Shown: piece by piece, positions 38,802 through 47,322 of the stretch
How positions within the stretch are numbered: the first letter of the stretch is position 1
Layout of the letters: every line of letters begins with the position of its first letter
Assembly: GCF_009797025.1 (NCBI RefSeq)
Contig: NZ_CP047027.1
Location: 620,001-684,000 of the forward strand
Source of the DNA: Cellulophaga sp. L1A9
GTDB taxonomy: Bacteria; Bacteroidota; Bacteroidia; Flavobacteriales; Flavobacteriaceae
Direction of reading: 5' to 3'
Length of the DNA stretch: 64,000 nt
Program-made: the position numbers and the translations under genes
The notes under the pieces: model-generated
Database searches by the model: none
The model's input: the letters and a program-made list of their open reading frames with translations, nothing else
Told to the model about the DNA's origin: nothing

Positions 38802-39370
38802 ATCCTTTTTACAATGCTACAGATGAATTTGGAGGTACTAATAACCCAACTGGTTATGGATTTAAAAAATATTTAGATTACAGTTTGAGTCAATTAATTG
38901 AAGGAGATATAGACCTAAAAGTAATTAGATACTCTGAAGTTTTATTAATGTACGCAGAAGCCCTAGCTGGTCAAAGTAGAGATGGGGAAGCGTTGACCTA
39001 TCTAAACATGGTTAGAAATCGTGTAGGTATGCCTTGATATACCACTTCAAGTTTACCAAATGTTACTAGAGGAACTACCGGAAATAGCATGATTGATGCC
39101 ATTTTATTAGAAAGAAGGTATGAATTTGCTGCCGAAGGCCCACAACGTTGGTTTGATATATGGAGGTATAAATTAGGAGACCAAGTCATTAAAAATGTTA
39201 AAGCACTTCCTTTAGATGAAACATTACCTGGAGATTTAGTAGGTGAAAAATACAACGCTGGAAATGACGCAACTTTTGAAAGAACATGGAATGATAGAAA
39301 CTATCTATTGCCTATATGGAGTACTTATTTAGATGCAAATCCAAACTTAGTACAAAACCCAGGATGGTAA
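38787..39370 (+). pseudogene. Truncated SusD with an in-frame stop
   Basis: The plus strand encodes the last ~195 residues of a SusD-family protein: NPTGYGFKKYLDY, VIRYSEVLLMYAEALAGQS, LNMVRNRVGMP, then TGA at 39035-39037. It continues in the same frame with YTTSSLPNVTRGTT, MIDAILLERRYEFAAEGPQR then WFDIWRY, and YLLPIWSTYLDANPNLVQNP at the terminus. The N-terminal ~350 residues are absent; SusD homology begins immediately beside the truncated GH92, in the opposite direction. The gene is broken both by the breakpoint and by the stop codon. Confidence 0.85.
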
Positions 39371-39407
39371 TACATTAAAGAAAATTACCAATTTAAATTA
39401 CATTTTT

Positions 39408-39440
39408 AAAGCCTCAACATTTTCCTGTTGGGGCTTTATT
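39408..39440 (+). terminator. Intrinsic terminator after the SusD remnant
   Basis: AAAGCCTCAACA (39408-39419) pairs with TGTTGGGGCTTT (39426-39437), with one T-G wobble, around a TTTTCC loop, and is followed by ATTATTT. It lies 38 bp past the SusD stop and marks that gene as once the end of a transcript. Confidence 0.85.
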
Positions 39441-39693
39441 ATTTACCAAAACTCACTAAATATTGATTAAATGACTTCCGATAATGACACTAAGGTAAAC
39501 ACATTTTTTGCTTTAATTAAAAGAAGTAAAGCTCTAGACTCTAAGGATGTTGAGTATGTACTGATTTCAATTTCGAAGTACTTCTAAATATCAAAGTTAC
39601 TCTTAGAACAATGAGTACATCTCGAAAATGAATGGCAATTTTATTTCAGAGAATCATTATACCCTAATTTTTTAATTCTTATTTAAAGAAGTT
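39441..39693. other. Intergenic stretch with one doubtful 38-codon ORF
   Basis: Between the SusD remnant and the lipoprotein gene the only open frame is 39471-39587 on the plus strand (38 codons, beginning MTSDNDTKVNTFFALIKRSK). It has no recognisable ribosome binding site or relatives known to me. It is more likely a fragment than a gene. Confidence 0.3.
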
Positions 39694-40521
39694 TTATTCA
39701 AGCACATTTCTCACAGCCTGATCAATTATTGAATACTCAGTAGACTCTATAAAACCAATAGAAAAGGTTTGAACTGTATTTAAATATTTACTTGTTTTCT
39801 TTTTGTTTTCTCTACCAAAACCTAACACCGTCATATCGGGTCTGCTTACATAGTTATCTGGAAAATTGTCATCCTCATGATGAAGTATGTACAACATTCG
39901 AGATAATTTTTGATCCCCAAAGGCCATCCACTCCGGTGCTGGAAGATCGTCAAAATAAGGTTCTTCGATCATATGGCGAATCGTGTCTGCAGATGCATAC
40001 CAAAAATCTGTACGCTCCATTTCTCCCCCAGGTACACCTTCATATTGTACCCAATACTTATAACCTGCACTGACTTTGCTCATCGTAAAATCGCAACGTT
40101 CAGGATAAAAATCCCATTGTGCCTGCCATTTTTTATTATCGGAAGTAAAGGTGATACGAAGGTGATTTTTGGATTTAATATCTATAACCGAGCTAGAAGG
40201 ATCTGTTCCTGCATTCATGGCATGGAAGTAGTTACCGTCCTGACGATGAATCGCATTTGGAAACCCTCGGTATTCCCCCTTATGTCCTGAACCTTTTTCA
40301 TTATGAAAACCTATCCAATCGATACCATCCTTATCTACCATGCTTGACAAGCCACCACCCTCTTTTTCTAGATAATAGATTGCTGAGGGTGTTGTAATTA
40401 CATATGCAGGTACACCACCAGCAGATTCATCTACTCCATGCTTGAGGTAGACTTTCTGATCAGTACAGGAACTAAATCCTAATTGCATTAAAACTAGTAG
40501 CGCCAATTTTTTTAGATACAT
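39694..40521 (-). CDS. Lipoprotein of unknown function in the uronate transport cluster
   Basis: A 275-residue protein with a lipoprotein signal (LGFSSC, Cys19). No family is recognised. The body is rich in aromatic beta-strand-like segments (YVITTPSAIYYLEKEGGGLS, IDWIGFHNEKGSGHKGEYRG, AQWDFYPERCDFTM, KYWVQYEGVPGGEMERTDFW) and is probably an all-beta sandwich or jelly roll on the cell or periplasmic surface. It is 16 bp downstream of the SSS symporter gene in the same operon. A role in binding or cleaving the sugar that the symporter imports is an inference from position. Confidence 0.7.
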   Translation of the reverse strand: MYLKKLALLVLMQLGFSSCTDQKVYLKHGVDESAGGVPAYVITTPSAIYYLEKEGGGLSSMVDKDGIDWIGFHNEKGSGHKGEYRGFPNAIHRQDGNYFHAMNAGTDPSSSVIDIKSKNHLRITFTSDNKKWQAQWDFYPERCDFTMSKVSAGYKYWVQYEGVPGGEMERTDFWYASADTIRHMIEEPYFDDLPAPEWMAFGDQKLSRMLYILHHEDDNFPDNYVSRPDMTVLGFGRENKKKTSKYLNTVQTFSIGFIESTEYSIIDQAVRNVLE

Positions 40522-40537
40522 AATTTTTAAGCTTACA

Positions 40538-42292
40538 TTAAGTTGACGTAATTTTATCCTTAGCGCTATGCTTTAACAAAAAGCCAATACCTGAAATGAT
40601 AAGCGCACACACCGCAAACAATATTCTACCCCAAAATGGGTTAGGAATTAGAGCCATCAATAAAATACCTGTGCTCATAACCATAACCATATTCCCTAGC
40701 TTTCTTCTTTGTTGACGATCAAAGTCTCCTTGTTGCTCATCTGCAATATAAGGGGTTTCTAAATCTTGGAAAAAACGTTCTGTTTCTTGTTTATTCTTGT
40801 CTTTGGCTTCCTTGTAAAATAATGAAGTTGCCCAGAAAAAACCAGAAGTGATAAATACATGACCTGCAATCGTTAAAATTATATTCATGTCAATAATCTC
40901 CCGATCGGTAAGTGATTCTATACCAAATATGGATGCGCAAACTTCTGCAGTGAACACATTCATAACAAACCAAGAAACAAAAAAACCAACTACAATAGTC
41001 ACCCAAGGTGCCCAAACCGGAGTCTTTTTTACAATAATTCCAATCACTAGCGGCACCATCATTGGTAGCTGAACCATAGTAGAGACAGACATCATAAGCT
41101 CAAAAAGACTAAGTTCTTTAAGCGATGCAAAATATAACGCAGCAAGAATAACACCTAGGCCACTAATAAAACTAACCAGCTGACTGATTCGCAACAACTT
41201 CTTGTCATTGGTTTGCTTATTCCTTTTAGCGAGAAAAGGTTGATAAATACTACGGACAAAGATTCCTGCATTTTTATTTAGCGCTGAATCCATAGATGAC
41301 ATAGAAGCTGCAAAAAGTGCGGCCATTAGTAATCCAATTGTCCCAATAGGCATTGCATTACGTGCAAACACTAAATAAACTGCGTCTGCTGCCTTGTTGC
41401 CTAATTGCGAGTACCCAGCCGCTGCATCAGGGTATAGGCTCGCTGCTGCCCATGGTGGTATGAACCAAATAATAGTTCCAACTCCCATCAAAACCATAGC
41501 TAATAAGGATGCTTTACGAGCATTGAAGGAATCTTTTGCATTAAGGAACCTAAAGGAATCATGAAGATTCATCATGGTTATGATCTGTTTAGGCAAAAAG
41601 AAAATAAACGTTCCGATTAATATTAAAGGGTAGTTCATATTTGGGCCTACAAGAAAACCGCCTGGAAAATTTTCGACCATTTTAACAGGTCCACCAACTT
41701 TTACTAAAGCCACCACTGAACAAGCTACAGAAACTACGGCTACTACTAAAGTTTGCATAAAGTCTGATGCAACAACTCCCCAAGCGCCTGATAATACAGA
41801 AACAAAAAGTACTGTAACACCAATTGCAATAATAGTTAAACTAATATCTGCATCAAAAACGGCACTCGTGAATACACCTAAAGCGTTTAACCAAACACCA
41901 GCATTCAAAAATGAGAATACAATTAATGCCCATGAAAAGAATTGTTCATTTTGAGATCCAAACCTCCCTTTTATTGCCTGTGTGGGCGTATCCACCCTCA
42001 TTTGCCTAAATCTTTGAGCAAAATATGCCCATCCGCAAAAGAAAGCAAATGTATTGCCAATATACACGGCGACAATAGCAAAACCGTCTGTGAAGGCCTT
42101 ACCTGCTGCACCAGTGAAAGTCACGGCTGAAAATTGCGCCATAAAAGCTGTTGACCCCACCATCCACCATAACATCCTTCCACCACCACGAAAATAATCA
42201 CTGGTAGATTTACTGGCCATTCGTGAAAAAACGACACCAATTGCGAGGATTAATATAAAATAGAGGCCAATTACAAGATAGTCGTAAAACAT
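40538..42292 (-). CDS. Sodium:solute symporter (SSS family)
   Basis: A 584-residue membrane protein with about 13-14 hydrophobic helices. The family start is seen in YDYLVIGLYFILILAIGVVFSRMASKSTSDYFRGGG and WWMVGSTAFMAQFSAVTFTGAAGKAF. It imports a solute, probably a monosaccharide or uronate, with sodium across the inner membrane. A hydrophilic stretch (about 510-545) near the C-terminus lies before the last helices. It is 12 bp downstream of the oxidoreductase gene and upstream of the lipoprotein; the three form one operon. Substrate is not predictable from sequence alone. Confidence 0.92.
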   Translation of the reverse strand: MFYDYLVIGLYFILILAIGVVFSRMASKSTSDYFRGGGRMLWWMVGSTAFMAQFSAVTFTGAAGKAFTDGFAIVAVYIGNTFAFFCGWAYFAQRFRQMRVDTPTQAIKGRFGSQNEQFFSWALIVFSFLNAGVWLNALGVFTSAVFDADISLTIIAIGVTVLFVSVLSGAWGVVASDFMQTLVVAVVSVACSVVALVKVGGPVKMVENFPGGFLVGPNMNYPLILIGTFIFFLPKQIITMMNLHDSFRFLNAKDSFNARKASLLAMVLMGVGTIIWFIPPWAAASLYPDAAAGYSQLGNKAADAVYLVFARNAMPIGTIGLLMAALFAASMSSMDSALNKNAGIFVRSIYQPFLAKRNKQTNDKKLLRISQLVSFISGLGVILAALYFASLKELSLFELMMSVSTMVQLPMMVPLVIGIIVKKTPVWAPWVTIVVGFFVSWFVMNVFTAEVCASIFGIESLTDREIIDMNIILTIAGHVFITSGFFWATSLFYKEAKDKNKQETERFFQDLETPYIADEQQGDFDRQQRRKLGNMVMVMSTGILLMALIPNPFWGRILFAVCALIISGIGFLLKHSAKDKITST

Positions 42293-42304
42293 AGATTTGC
42301 CTTT

Positions 42305-43444
42305 TTATTGTAGATGACGAACATCTGTCCAGTTATTATTTTTTCTAATCAAATCAATAAATTGTTGGTACAAACTACCTTCCTTGAAAGTTTGGTAAGG
42401 CTCAACTTGTTCTCCTTTAATATCCTTAACGAATTCGCTGACTAAGTAATGCCAATTTCGTTCTGTATCCCCATTAACTTTTGGCTGACGATCAACAATA
42501 TCTTGCGGTAATGCCAATTCTTTCCATTCTTTATTTTTGTCCCATATAAATAGAGGCCCCATACCATAGTGACCTTCAATGAAAATGGCTCCTTCCGTAC
42601 CATAAAAGACAATATGATTCTCATGATACTTAGGATTAAGACCACCATGCTTGAACAAAACAGAAACAGGCTTAGTAGCAATTGGACTCTCCAACTGCGC
42701 CATTACGGTATACGACCACTCTACATTGCTCTCTCCCCATTTAAGTGAAGGATCGTTTAAATCCGTAGGGATAAAATCTCTTCTTTTTTTGAAATTATGT
42801 ACCCCCTCAACGATAGGTGCTTTTCCAAGATCATCACGTACTTCTCCTAGTATGGACAAGATTTTTTCACCGATTACTGACGTAACAATAGATATCATAT
42901 GGGTGAAATTGTTATTTAATCTACCACCGCCATCTTCTTTTCGATGTGACCATCCGAAAGGAATATCTCGCTCCAAATTAAAATGTGATATGCATTCAAC
43001 CTCCGTAGGTTCTCCAATAAGCCCATCTGCTACCAGTTGTTTTGCGTATTGAATGTAGGGCATATACCGAAAACTAGAAGCAAATGCTGTTTTTAAGTTT
43101 TTCTGTTTGGCTAGTTCGTAAACTTCTACTGCTGAGTCTCCACTATCCGTCAATGGCTTATCGCTAAATACATGACACCCAAATTCAATTGCCTGTGTTA
43201 TTGCCTCATAATGAGCACCACCTGGAGTGGCAATAGAAACAATATCTGGTTGACACTCTTTCAATGCCTGCTTCCAATCTGTACCAAAATAAGGAATTGC
43301 CATTTTAGTAGCTACTTCACTTACAACACTTGCTGTTCTACCGACAATACCAACAACCTCTGCACCTGCGGCACGAAATGCATCTGCATGACCCTGTCCT
43401 GCAAATCCTGTCCCAGAAATTAATACTTTTAATTTGTTATCCAT
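42305..43444 (-). CDS. Gfo/Idh/MocA-family oxidoreductase
   Basis: A 379-residue cytoplasmic NAD(P)-dependent sugar dehydrogenase-like enzyme. The Rossmann start is KVLISGTGFAGQGHADAFRA (about 5-24) and the family EKP motif appears as FSDKPLTDSGD. The C-terminal half is the GFO_IDH_MocA beta-sheet domain. It heads the symporter-lipoprotein operon, so it should act on the imported sugar or acid. Whether it reduces an unsaturated uronate product or oxidises a polyol cannot be told from sequence. Confidence 0.88.
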   Translation of the reverse strand: MDNKLKVLISGTGFAGQGHADAFRAAGAEVVGIVGRTASVVSEVATKMAIPYFGTDWKQALKECQPDIVSIATPGGAHYEAITQAIEFGCHVFSDKPLTDSGDSAVEVYELAKQKNLKTAFASSFRYMPYIQYAKQLVADGLIGEPTEVECISHFNLERDIPFGWSHRKEDGGGRLNNNFTHMISIVTSVIGEKILSILGEVRDDLGKAPIVEGVHNFKKRRDFIPTDLNDPSLKWGESNVEWSYTVMAQLESPIATKPVSVLFKHGGLNPKYHENHIVFYGTEGAIFIEGHYGMGPLFIWDKNKEWKELALPQDIVDRQPKVNGDTERNWHYLVSEFVKDIKGEQVEPYQTFKEGSLYQQFIDLIRKNNNWTDVRHLQ

Positions 43445-43615
43445 TTTTTAAATTTTGATTATCGATTTAATCTATTTTTTATTATTTCAGATAGCTATTG
43501 ACTTTAAATCACTTCATGTACCTAAAGGATGTAATCAATTAAAGAAAAACATAGCATTTGATGTTGTATTGAACTTTCTAAACCCTAATTTCTAATTCAC
43601 AATTGTTCGTAAATT

Positions 43616-44332
43616 TTATTGTTTTTCACCTTCACAATATTGATACAGCATTTTAAAGTGTTCTTTCATTTTTCCCTCAGCTAATTTCGGATTTTGAACC
43701 TTAATTGCATCATGAATTTCTTCATGTTCTTTAATTCTTAATTCATGTAAATATTCATAATCAACATGGTAGTTTTTAAAATCTATTATTATTTGTGGGG
43801 TAATAGCAATCATGAACATGTTCATAGTGACATTGCCGCTAGCCTTTGCTATAGCTAAATGGAATAGTAAATCTTCTTGAACAGCATCTTCTCCCGACAA
43901 CAATTTGGATCTGTGGGCATCTAATGCACTTTTTATAGTATCTAAATCTTCCTTGGATCTTGATAAAGCTGCCAATTTAACCGCTTCTAATTCTAATAGC
44001 ATTCTAGTCTTTACCAAAGATTTGAAATCCGGTGGCCCTAAATTCAGAATATCTTCAATCATTCCATTCATTGCAACAGAACCAATATTTGCCACAAAAG
44101 TTCCACTTTGAGGCATTGATCTTAAAATACCATAGAACTCAAGTTTTAAAATACCGGTCCTAATACTTCTTCTACTTACTTCAAATTTTTCTGATAACTC
44201 ACGTTCCGATGGTAATTTGTCTCCTGGTTGTAAGTACTTATCATTTATTAAATCCCGAATTCCTGTAATTATTTTATTTACACGATTCGTAACCTCCTGA
44301 TTTTCATTTTTACTAAGAACATTTATATTCAT
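43616..44332 (-). CDS. GntR-family (FadR/FCD type) transcription repressor 1
   Basis: A 238-residue regulator: winged helix-turn-helix at the N-terminus (LQPGDKLPSERELSEKFEVS then RRSIRTGILKLEFYG, residues about 35-80) and an all-helical FCD sensing domain (about 95-235) with conserved metal-ligand-type residues (LLFHLAIAKASGN; the HEEIHDAI stretch). It is a paralogue of the regulator at 47323-48024. FCD regulators of uronate genes (UxuR, ExuR) bind TTGGTnnACCAA-type operators, like the elements found upstream of the alginate lyase genes here. Confidence 0.92.
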   Translation of the reverse strand: MNINVLSKNENQEVTNRVNKIITGIRDLINDKYLQPGDKLPSERELSEKFEVSRRSIRTGILKLEFYGILRSMPQSGTFVANIGSVAMNGMIEDILNLGPPDFKSLVKTRMLLELEAVKLAALSRSKEDLDTIKSALDAHRSKLLSGEDAVQEDLLFHLAIAKASGNVTMNMFMIAITPQIIIDFKNYHVDYEYLHELRIKEHEEIHDAIKVQNPKLAEGKMKEHFKMLYQYCEGEKQ

Positions 44333-44566
44333 AGGTACTTATTAGAATAACATAAAATTAGTTTCCAATATTTTTTTTAAAAAAAATCACCTCTAAAAAT
44401 GCCCTATTCTTTCTTATCCAGGAGCTCAAGAAGGTATCTACTTCCTAAACTTATTGATGAAGACTCTCAATTTAAAATAAGAAAAACACGCATTTACTCC
44501 TCCATGTTTTAAAGAATGGCATACTTTTAAATCTTGCTACCTACGCTAATTTTATTATTCCGATTG

Positions 44567-45784
44567 CTACCAATCCCATAGGGTGCCGTCTTCTAGTCTG
44601 CTTACTGGCAAGTATGACCTTTTATAAGGGTATTTTTTAGCGGCATCTTCGTCAAAATCCACACCCAGGCCTGGTTTGTCTTCCATATATAAAAGTCCGT
44701 CCTTTAATTGAACCTCATATTTGAATACATCGTTCAGTTCGGGAGTACCAAAGCCTATAAACTCTTGGATTCCAAAATTGGGAGCCCAAAGATTAAAATG
44801 CATATGTGCCATAAAACAGATTGGAGAAAGATCTGGTGCTCCGTGAGGTGCCATTCGGATATGATAAATTGCTGCGAAATCAGCAATTTTTTTCAATGGT
44901 GTAATCCCTCCTCCGTGGGTAATAGCCATACGTAAATAATCAATCCATTGATTTTCTATCAATACCTTTGCATCCCAGACAGAATTGAATATTTCGCCCA
45001 CAGCCAAAGGTGCTACAGTGTGTTCACGAACAATTTGATATCCTTGAGGATTTTCTGAAGTAACCGCATCTTCAATAAAAATAAGATTATAAGGCTCTAA
45101 AAGTTTTCCCAATCTTGATGCTTCTATTGGAGTAAGCCTACTATGTACGTCATGACATAGACCTATATCATTTCCGAAACGCTCACGTGCTTGCTTAAAA
45201 AGTTCTGGAATAAAATTCATGTATTTAGCAGTAGACCACTGTTGTTCTGGCGGTAATGGTCTGTTTCCTTGCAGTTCATAATAATTTTTTTTCCCTTCCA
45301 TTGTCCCGTAGGAACCCTTTAGGTTGGGAATAGTGCACTGTAATCTAACTGCTTTATATCCATCTGCAATCATTTGTCCTAAATTATCCAGTACTTCGTC
45401 AATTGTTTCTCCATTGGCATGCCCATAGATAGTAACTCCTTTTCTACTTTTTCCTCCGAGTAACTGGTACACTGGTAAATTAGCTTGCTTGCCTTTAATA
45501 TCCCATAAGGCTGTATCTATAGCACCTATAGCAGCCATTGTCACAGGTCCTTTACGCCAATAAGCCCCTTTATAAAGGTATTGCCATATATCTTCAATTT
45601 GTTGCGCATCCTTACCTATTAAGCAAGGAACAATATGTTCTTGTAAATACGCCACGACAGCCATTTCCCGACCATTAAGGGTACCGTCACCTATTCCATA
45701 AGTACCATTATCTGTTATAATTTTAACAGTGACAAAATTACGACCAGGGCTACAGACAAAAACTTTAATATCTTTAATTTTCAT
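44567..45784 (-). CDS. Enolase-superfamily D-mannonate dehydratase-like protein (ManD/RspA type)
   Basis: A 405-residue cytoplasmic enzyme of the mandelate-racemase/ManD subgroup. Marks are the capping domain start ([20 protein letters not shown]), [34 protein letters not shown] with acid and His residues of the barrel, [14 protein letters not shown] and AVGEIFNS with metal-ligand Glu residues, [22 protein letters not shown] and the C-terminal DGTLWDW. True ManDs dehydrate D-mannonate to 2-keto-3-deoxygluconate, but many relatives have low or other activity. Position between two GntR genes in an alginate region supports a uronate/aldonate role. Confidence 0.88.
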   Translation of the reverse strand: MKIKDIKVFVCSPGRNFVTVKIITDNGTYGIGDGTLNGREMAVVAYLQEHIVPCLIGKDAQQIEDIWQYLYKGAYWRKGPVTMAAIGAIDTALWDIKGKQANLPVYQLLGGKSRKGVTIYGHANGETIDEVLDNLGQMIADGYKAVRLQCTIPNLKGSYGTMEGKKNYYELQGNRPLPPEQQWSTAKYMNFIPELFKQARERFGNDIGLCHDVHSRLTPIEASRLGKLLEPYNLIFIEDAVTSENPQGYQIVREHTVAPLAVGEIFNSVWDAKVLIENQWIDYLRMAITHGGGITPLKKIADFAAIYHIRMAPHGAPDLSPICFMAHMHFNLWAPNFGIQEFIGFGTPELNDVFKYEVQLKDGLLYMEDKPGLGVDFDEDAAKKYPYKRSYLPVSRLEDGTLWDW

Positions 45785-45917
45785 AGGTAAATTGTTTTTA
45801 AAAATCTTATGCTTTTATTCTTGCTATTTACTTCTCAAAAAAATCTTAGTAACTTGTACCTCGGATATTTTAAAAAACTCCATATTAAGAATAGTCTATT
45901 ATTTTTTACGCTAAAAT

Positions 45918-46952
45918 CTACTCCTTTTTAGGCGCAGTTCCCGCACCAACAGTTGCCTCTTTAAACCAAACCTCTGCATAACATCCGTTCGCGTATTGCT
46001 TTACGATATCTCCATCATAAGTTTCGGAACCCGTGCTCCAAACCATATTGTCTTCTGGATTTTTACCATTGGTTTGATTATAGGCTCCTTGCTTGAAATT
46101 TTGCATTTCGCCAGTATAGGCATTTTCGCGTTCTACTCCATCACGACCAATAGAAGCATATAAAGTCCAAATTTGTTGCGGAATATCTTCTTTCGTTGAA
46201 AAATTTGATTTTATTAGACTTTTTGTAAAGGTTTTAGTTTCATGACCTTTACTTTTAAAAGTAAGGTACATGATACCTTTGTACACATTTATTTCATAAC
46301 TGAATTCTTCACCCAATGCAATGCCGTCTTTAGGTTCTTCTGGGTATGTATTTGGACTTGTACCAATAACAGACATATCATTTCCCCAAACTGCTGTTGA
46401 GAAATCCCATCTTCCAGAATTATCATCACCCGCTGTATTTATTTCATAATTCCAATACACAGAACCTTTTGTTTGGCCAGGAAATTTTTTGTAGAAGATT
46501 TTTAAAGGCTCGTTTTCGTGGCCATCTTTCCCATGAATTTGACCAACTACAACTGCGTAGGATGCAGCAACCCTTGCATCACCCGAAGTAGATACATGTT
46601 GTACTTTTAATGTTCCTGTTAGCTTACCACCTTCCATCGGTGTCCATTTTGCCCGTTGTCCTAACTCTGTTCTTGTATTACTCGAAGTTCTTGAGGTGAT
46701 ACCCGAATTTGGTGTTTTATAGACTACCCAATCCGTTTTTCCATCATTTTCAACATAGAAAAAATCTTTTTTCTGAAAACCTACCAATTCATTAGATTGT
46801 GTGCCGTCTCCACAAAGAATACTCCATTCATCCATAAATGTAATGATATCGCTAGGAGCTTTAGCAACAGTTTCTTTTTTTACAGTATTAAAGCAACTCG
46901 CCATTAATAGTGTAAGTCCTGCAATTGATAGAATTTGCCATGCTGATTTCAT
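45918..46952 (-). CDS. PL7 alginate lyase, lipoprotein
   Basis: A 344-residue lipoprotein (signal ending MASC, Cys20) with the three PL7 signatures: RTEL at 94-97 inside SNTRTELGQ, QIH at 138-140 and NFKQGAYNQ at 285-293 with the expected catalytic Tyr291. QIH rather than QVH at the second motif is generally linked to guluronate-containing substrate preference. It should cut alginate by beta-elimination at the cell surface or periplasm. It is a single-gene unit with its own promoter and triple operator 98 bp upstream. Confidence 0.95.
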   Translation of the reverse strand: MKSAWQILSIAGLTLLMASCFNTVKKETVAKAPSDIITFMDEWSILCGDGTQSNELVGFQKKDFFYVENDGKTDWVVYKTPNSGITSRTSSNTRTELGQRAKWTPMEGGKLTGTLKVQHVSTSGDARVAASYAVVVGQIHGKDGHENEPLKIFYKKFPGQTKGSVYWNYEINTAGDDNSGRWDFSTAVWGNDMSVIGTSPNTYPEEPKDGIALGEEFSYEINVYKGIMYLTFKSKGHETKTFTKSLIKSNFSTKEDIPQQIWTLYASIGRDGVERENAYTGEMQNFKQGAYNQTNGKNPEDNMVWSTGSETYDGDIVKQYANGCYAEVWFKEATVGAGTAPKKE

Positions 46953-47049
46953 ATTTGTATGTCTATTTTGTTAGTTCACTAATGTTTGTTTTTTCTAATA
47001 TTTATTCTTTTAAACCAAATAACAAGAACTTGAATAGCAAAGATTCTTA

Positions 47050-47087
47050 TTGGTGCGCCAGATTGGCGCACCAATCTGGCGCACCAA
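47050..47087 (-). promoter_or_regulatory. Triple tandem near-palindromic operator upstream of the PL7 gene
   Basis: Three 12-bp units with a 13-bp period lie at 47050-47061, 47063-47074 and 47076-47087: TTGGTGCGCCAG, TTGGCGCACCAA, CTGGCGCACCAA. Each is close to the palindrome TTGGnGCnCCAA. The two outer units also form a perfect 15-bp inverted repeat (TTGGTGCGCCAGATT against AATCTGGCGCACCAA). The element is GC-rich against an AT-rich background and overlaps the -7 box. The same spacing and TTGGnnnnCCAA form recur at 53530-53554. The most likely binders are the local FCD-type GntR proteins. Confidence 0.72.
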
Positions 47088-47113
47088 ATATAATCATATT
47101 TGATAATAAACAA
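47085..47113 (-). promoter_or_regulatory. Promoter of the PL7 alginate lyase gene
   Basis: On the minus strand a TTG -33 element (47113-47111, within TTTTG) stands 18 bases before a perfect Bacteroidetes -7 box TATATTTG (47092-47085). The last bases of the box (TTTGG) are also the first bases of the operator array, so a bound repressor would block it. The start codon is about 130 bp downstream, leaving a long 5' leader. The rest of the gap to 47322 shows no other feature. Confidence 0.65.
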
Positions 47114-47322
47114 AATTATAAACTCAAAAAAGAAAAGAGGATGATAAACATGTGTTGAGGAAATACAAATGGTCCCATATCAGAAGTCCTAATATAGTTT
47201 CATTTTAACGCTAAAAAGCAATCTAACTGCCTTGAGTACTTAGAAGAAGTAATCTTCTCTATCTCGTTTAAAACAATATTATTATGTTAGTTCCTCAGCA
47301 TACATCAATAGTTGAGCCCTAC

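Noticed and set aside
39035..39037. TGA read as selenocysteine or recoded in the SusD-like gene
   Set aside because: The protein already lacks its N-terminal ~350 residues, SusD proteins are not selenoproteins, and no SECIS-like structure is evident. Simple nonsense mutation is enough.
42651..43052. Plus-strand open frame of 133 codons
   Set aside because: It is antisense to the Gfo/Idh oxidoreductase, whose own protein sequence is clearly conserved.
47050..47087. The GC-rich inverted repeat as a terminator of the upstream GntR gene
   Set aside because: No U run follows on the minus strand, the gene ends 235 bp away, and the 13-bp phasing and overlap with the promoter box fit an operator better.
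47050..47087. A CRISPR array
   Set aside because: Only three 12-13-bp units with no spacers and no cas genes anywhere in the window.
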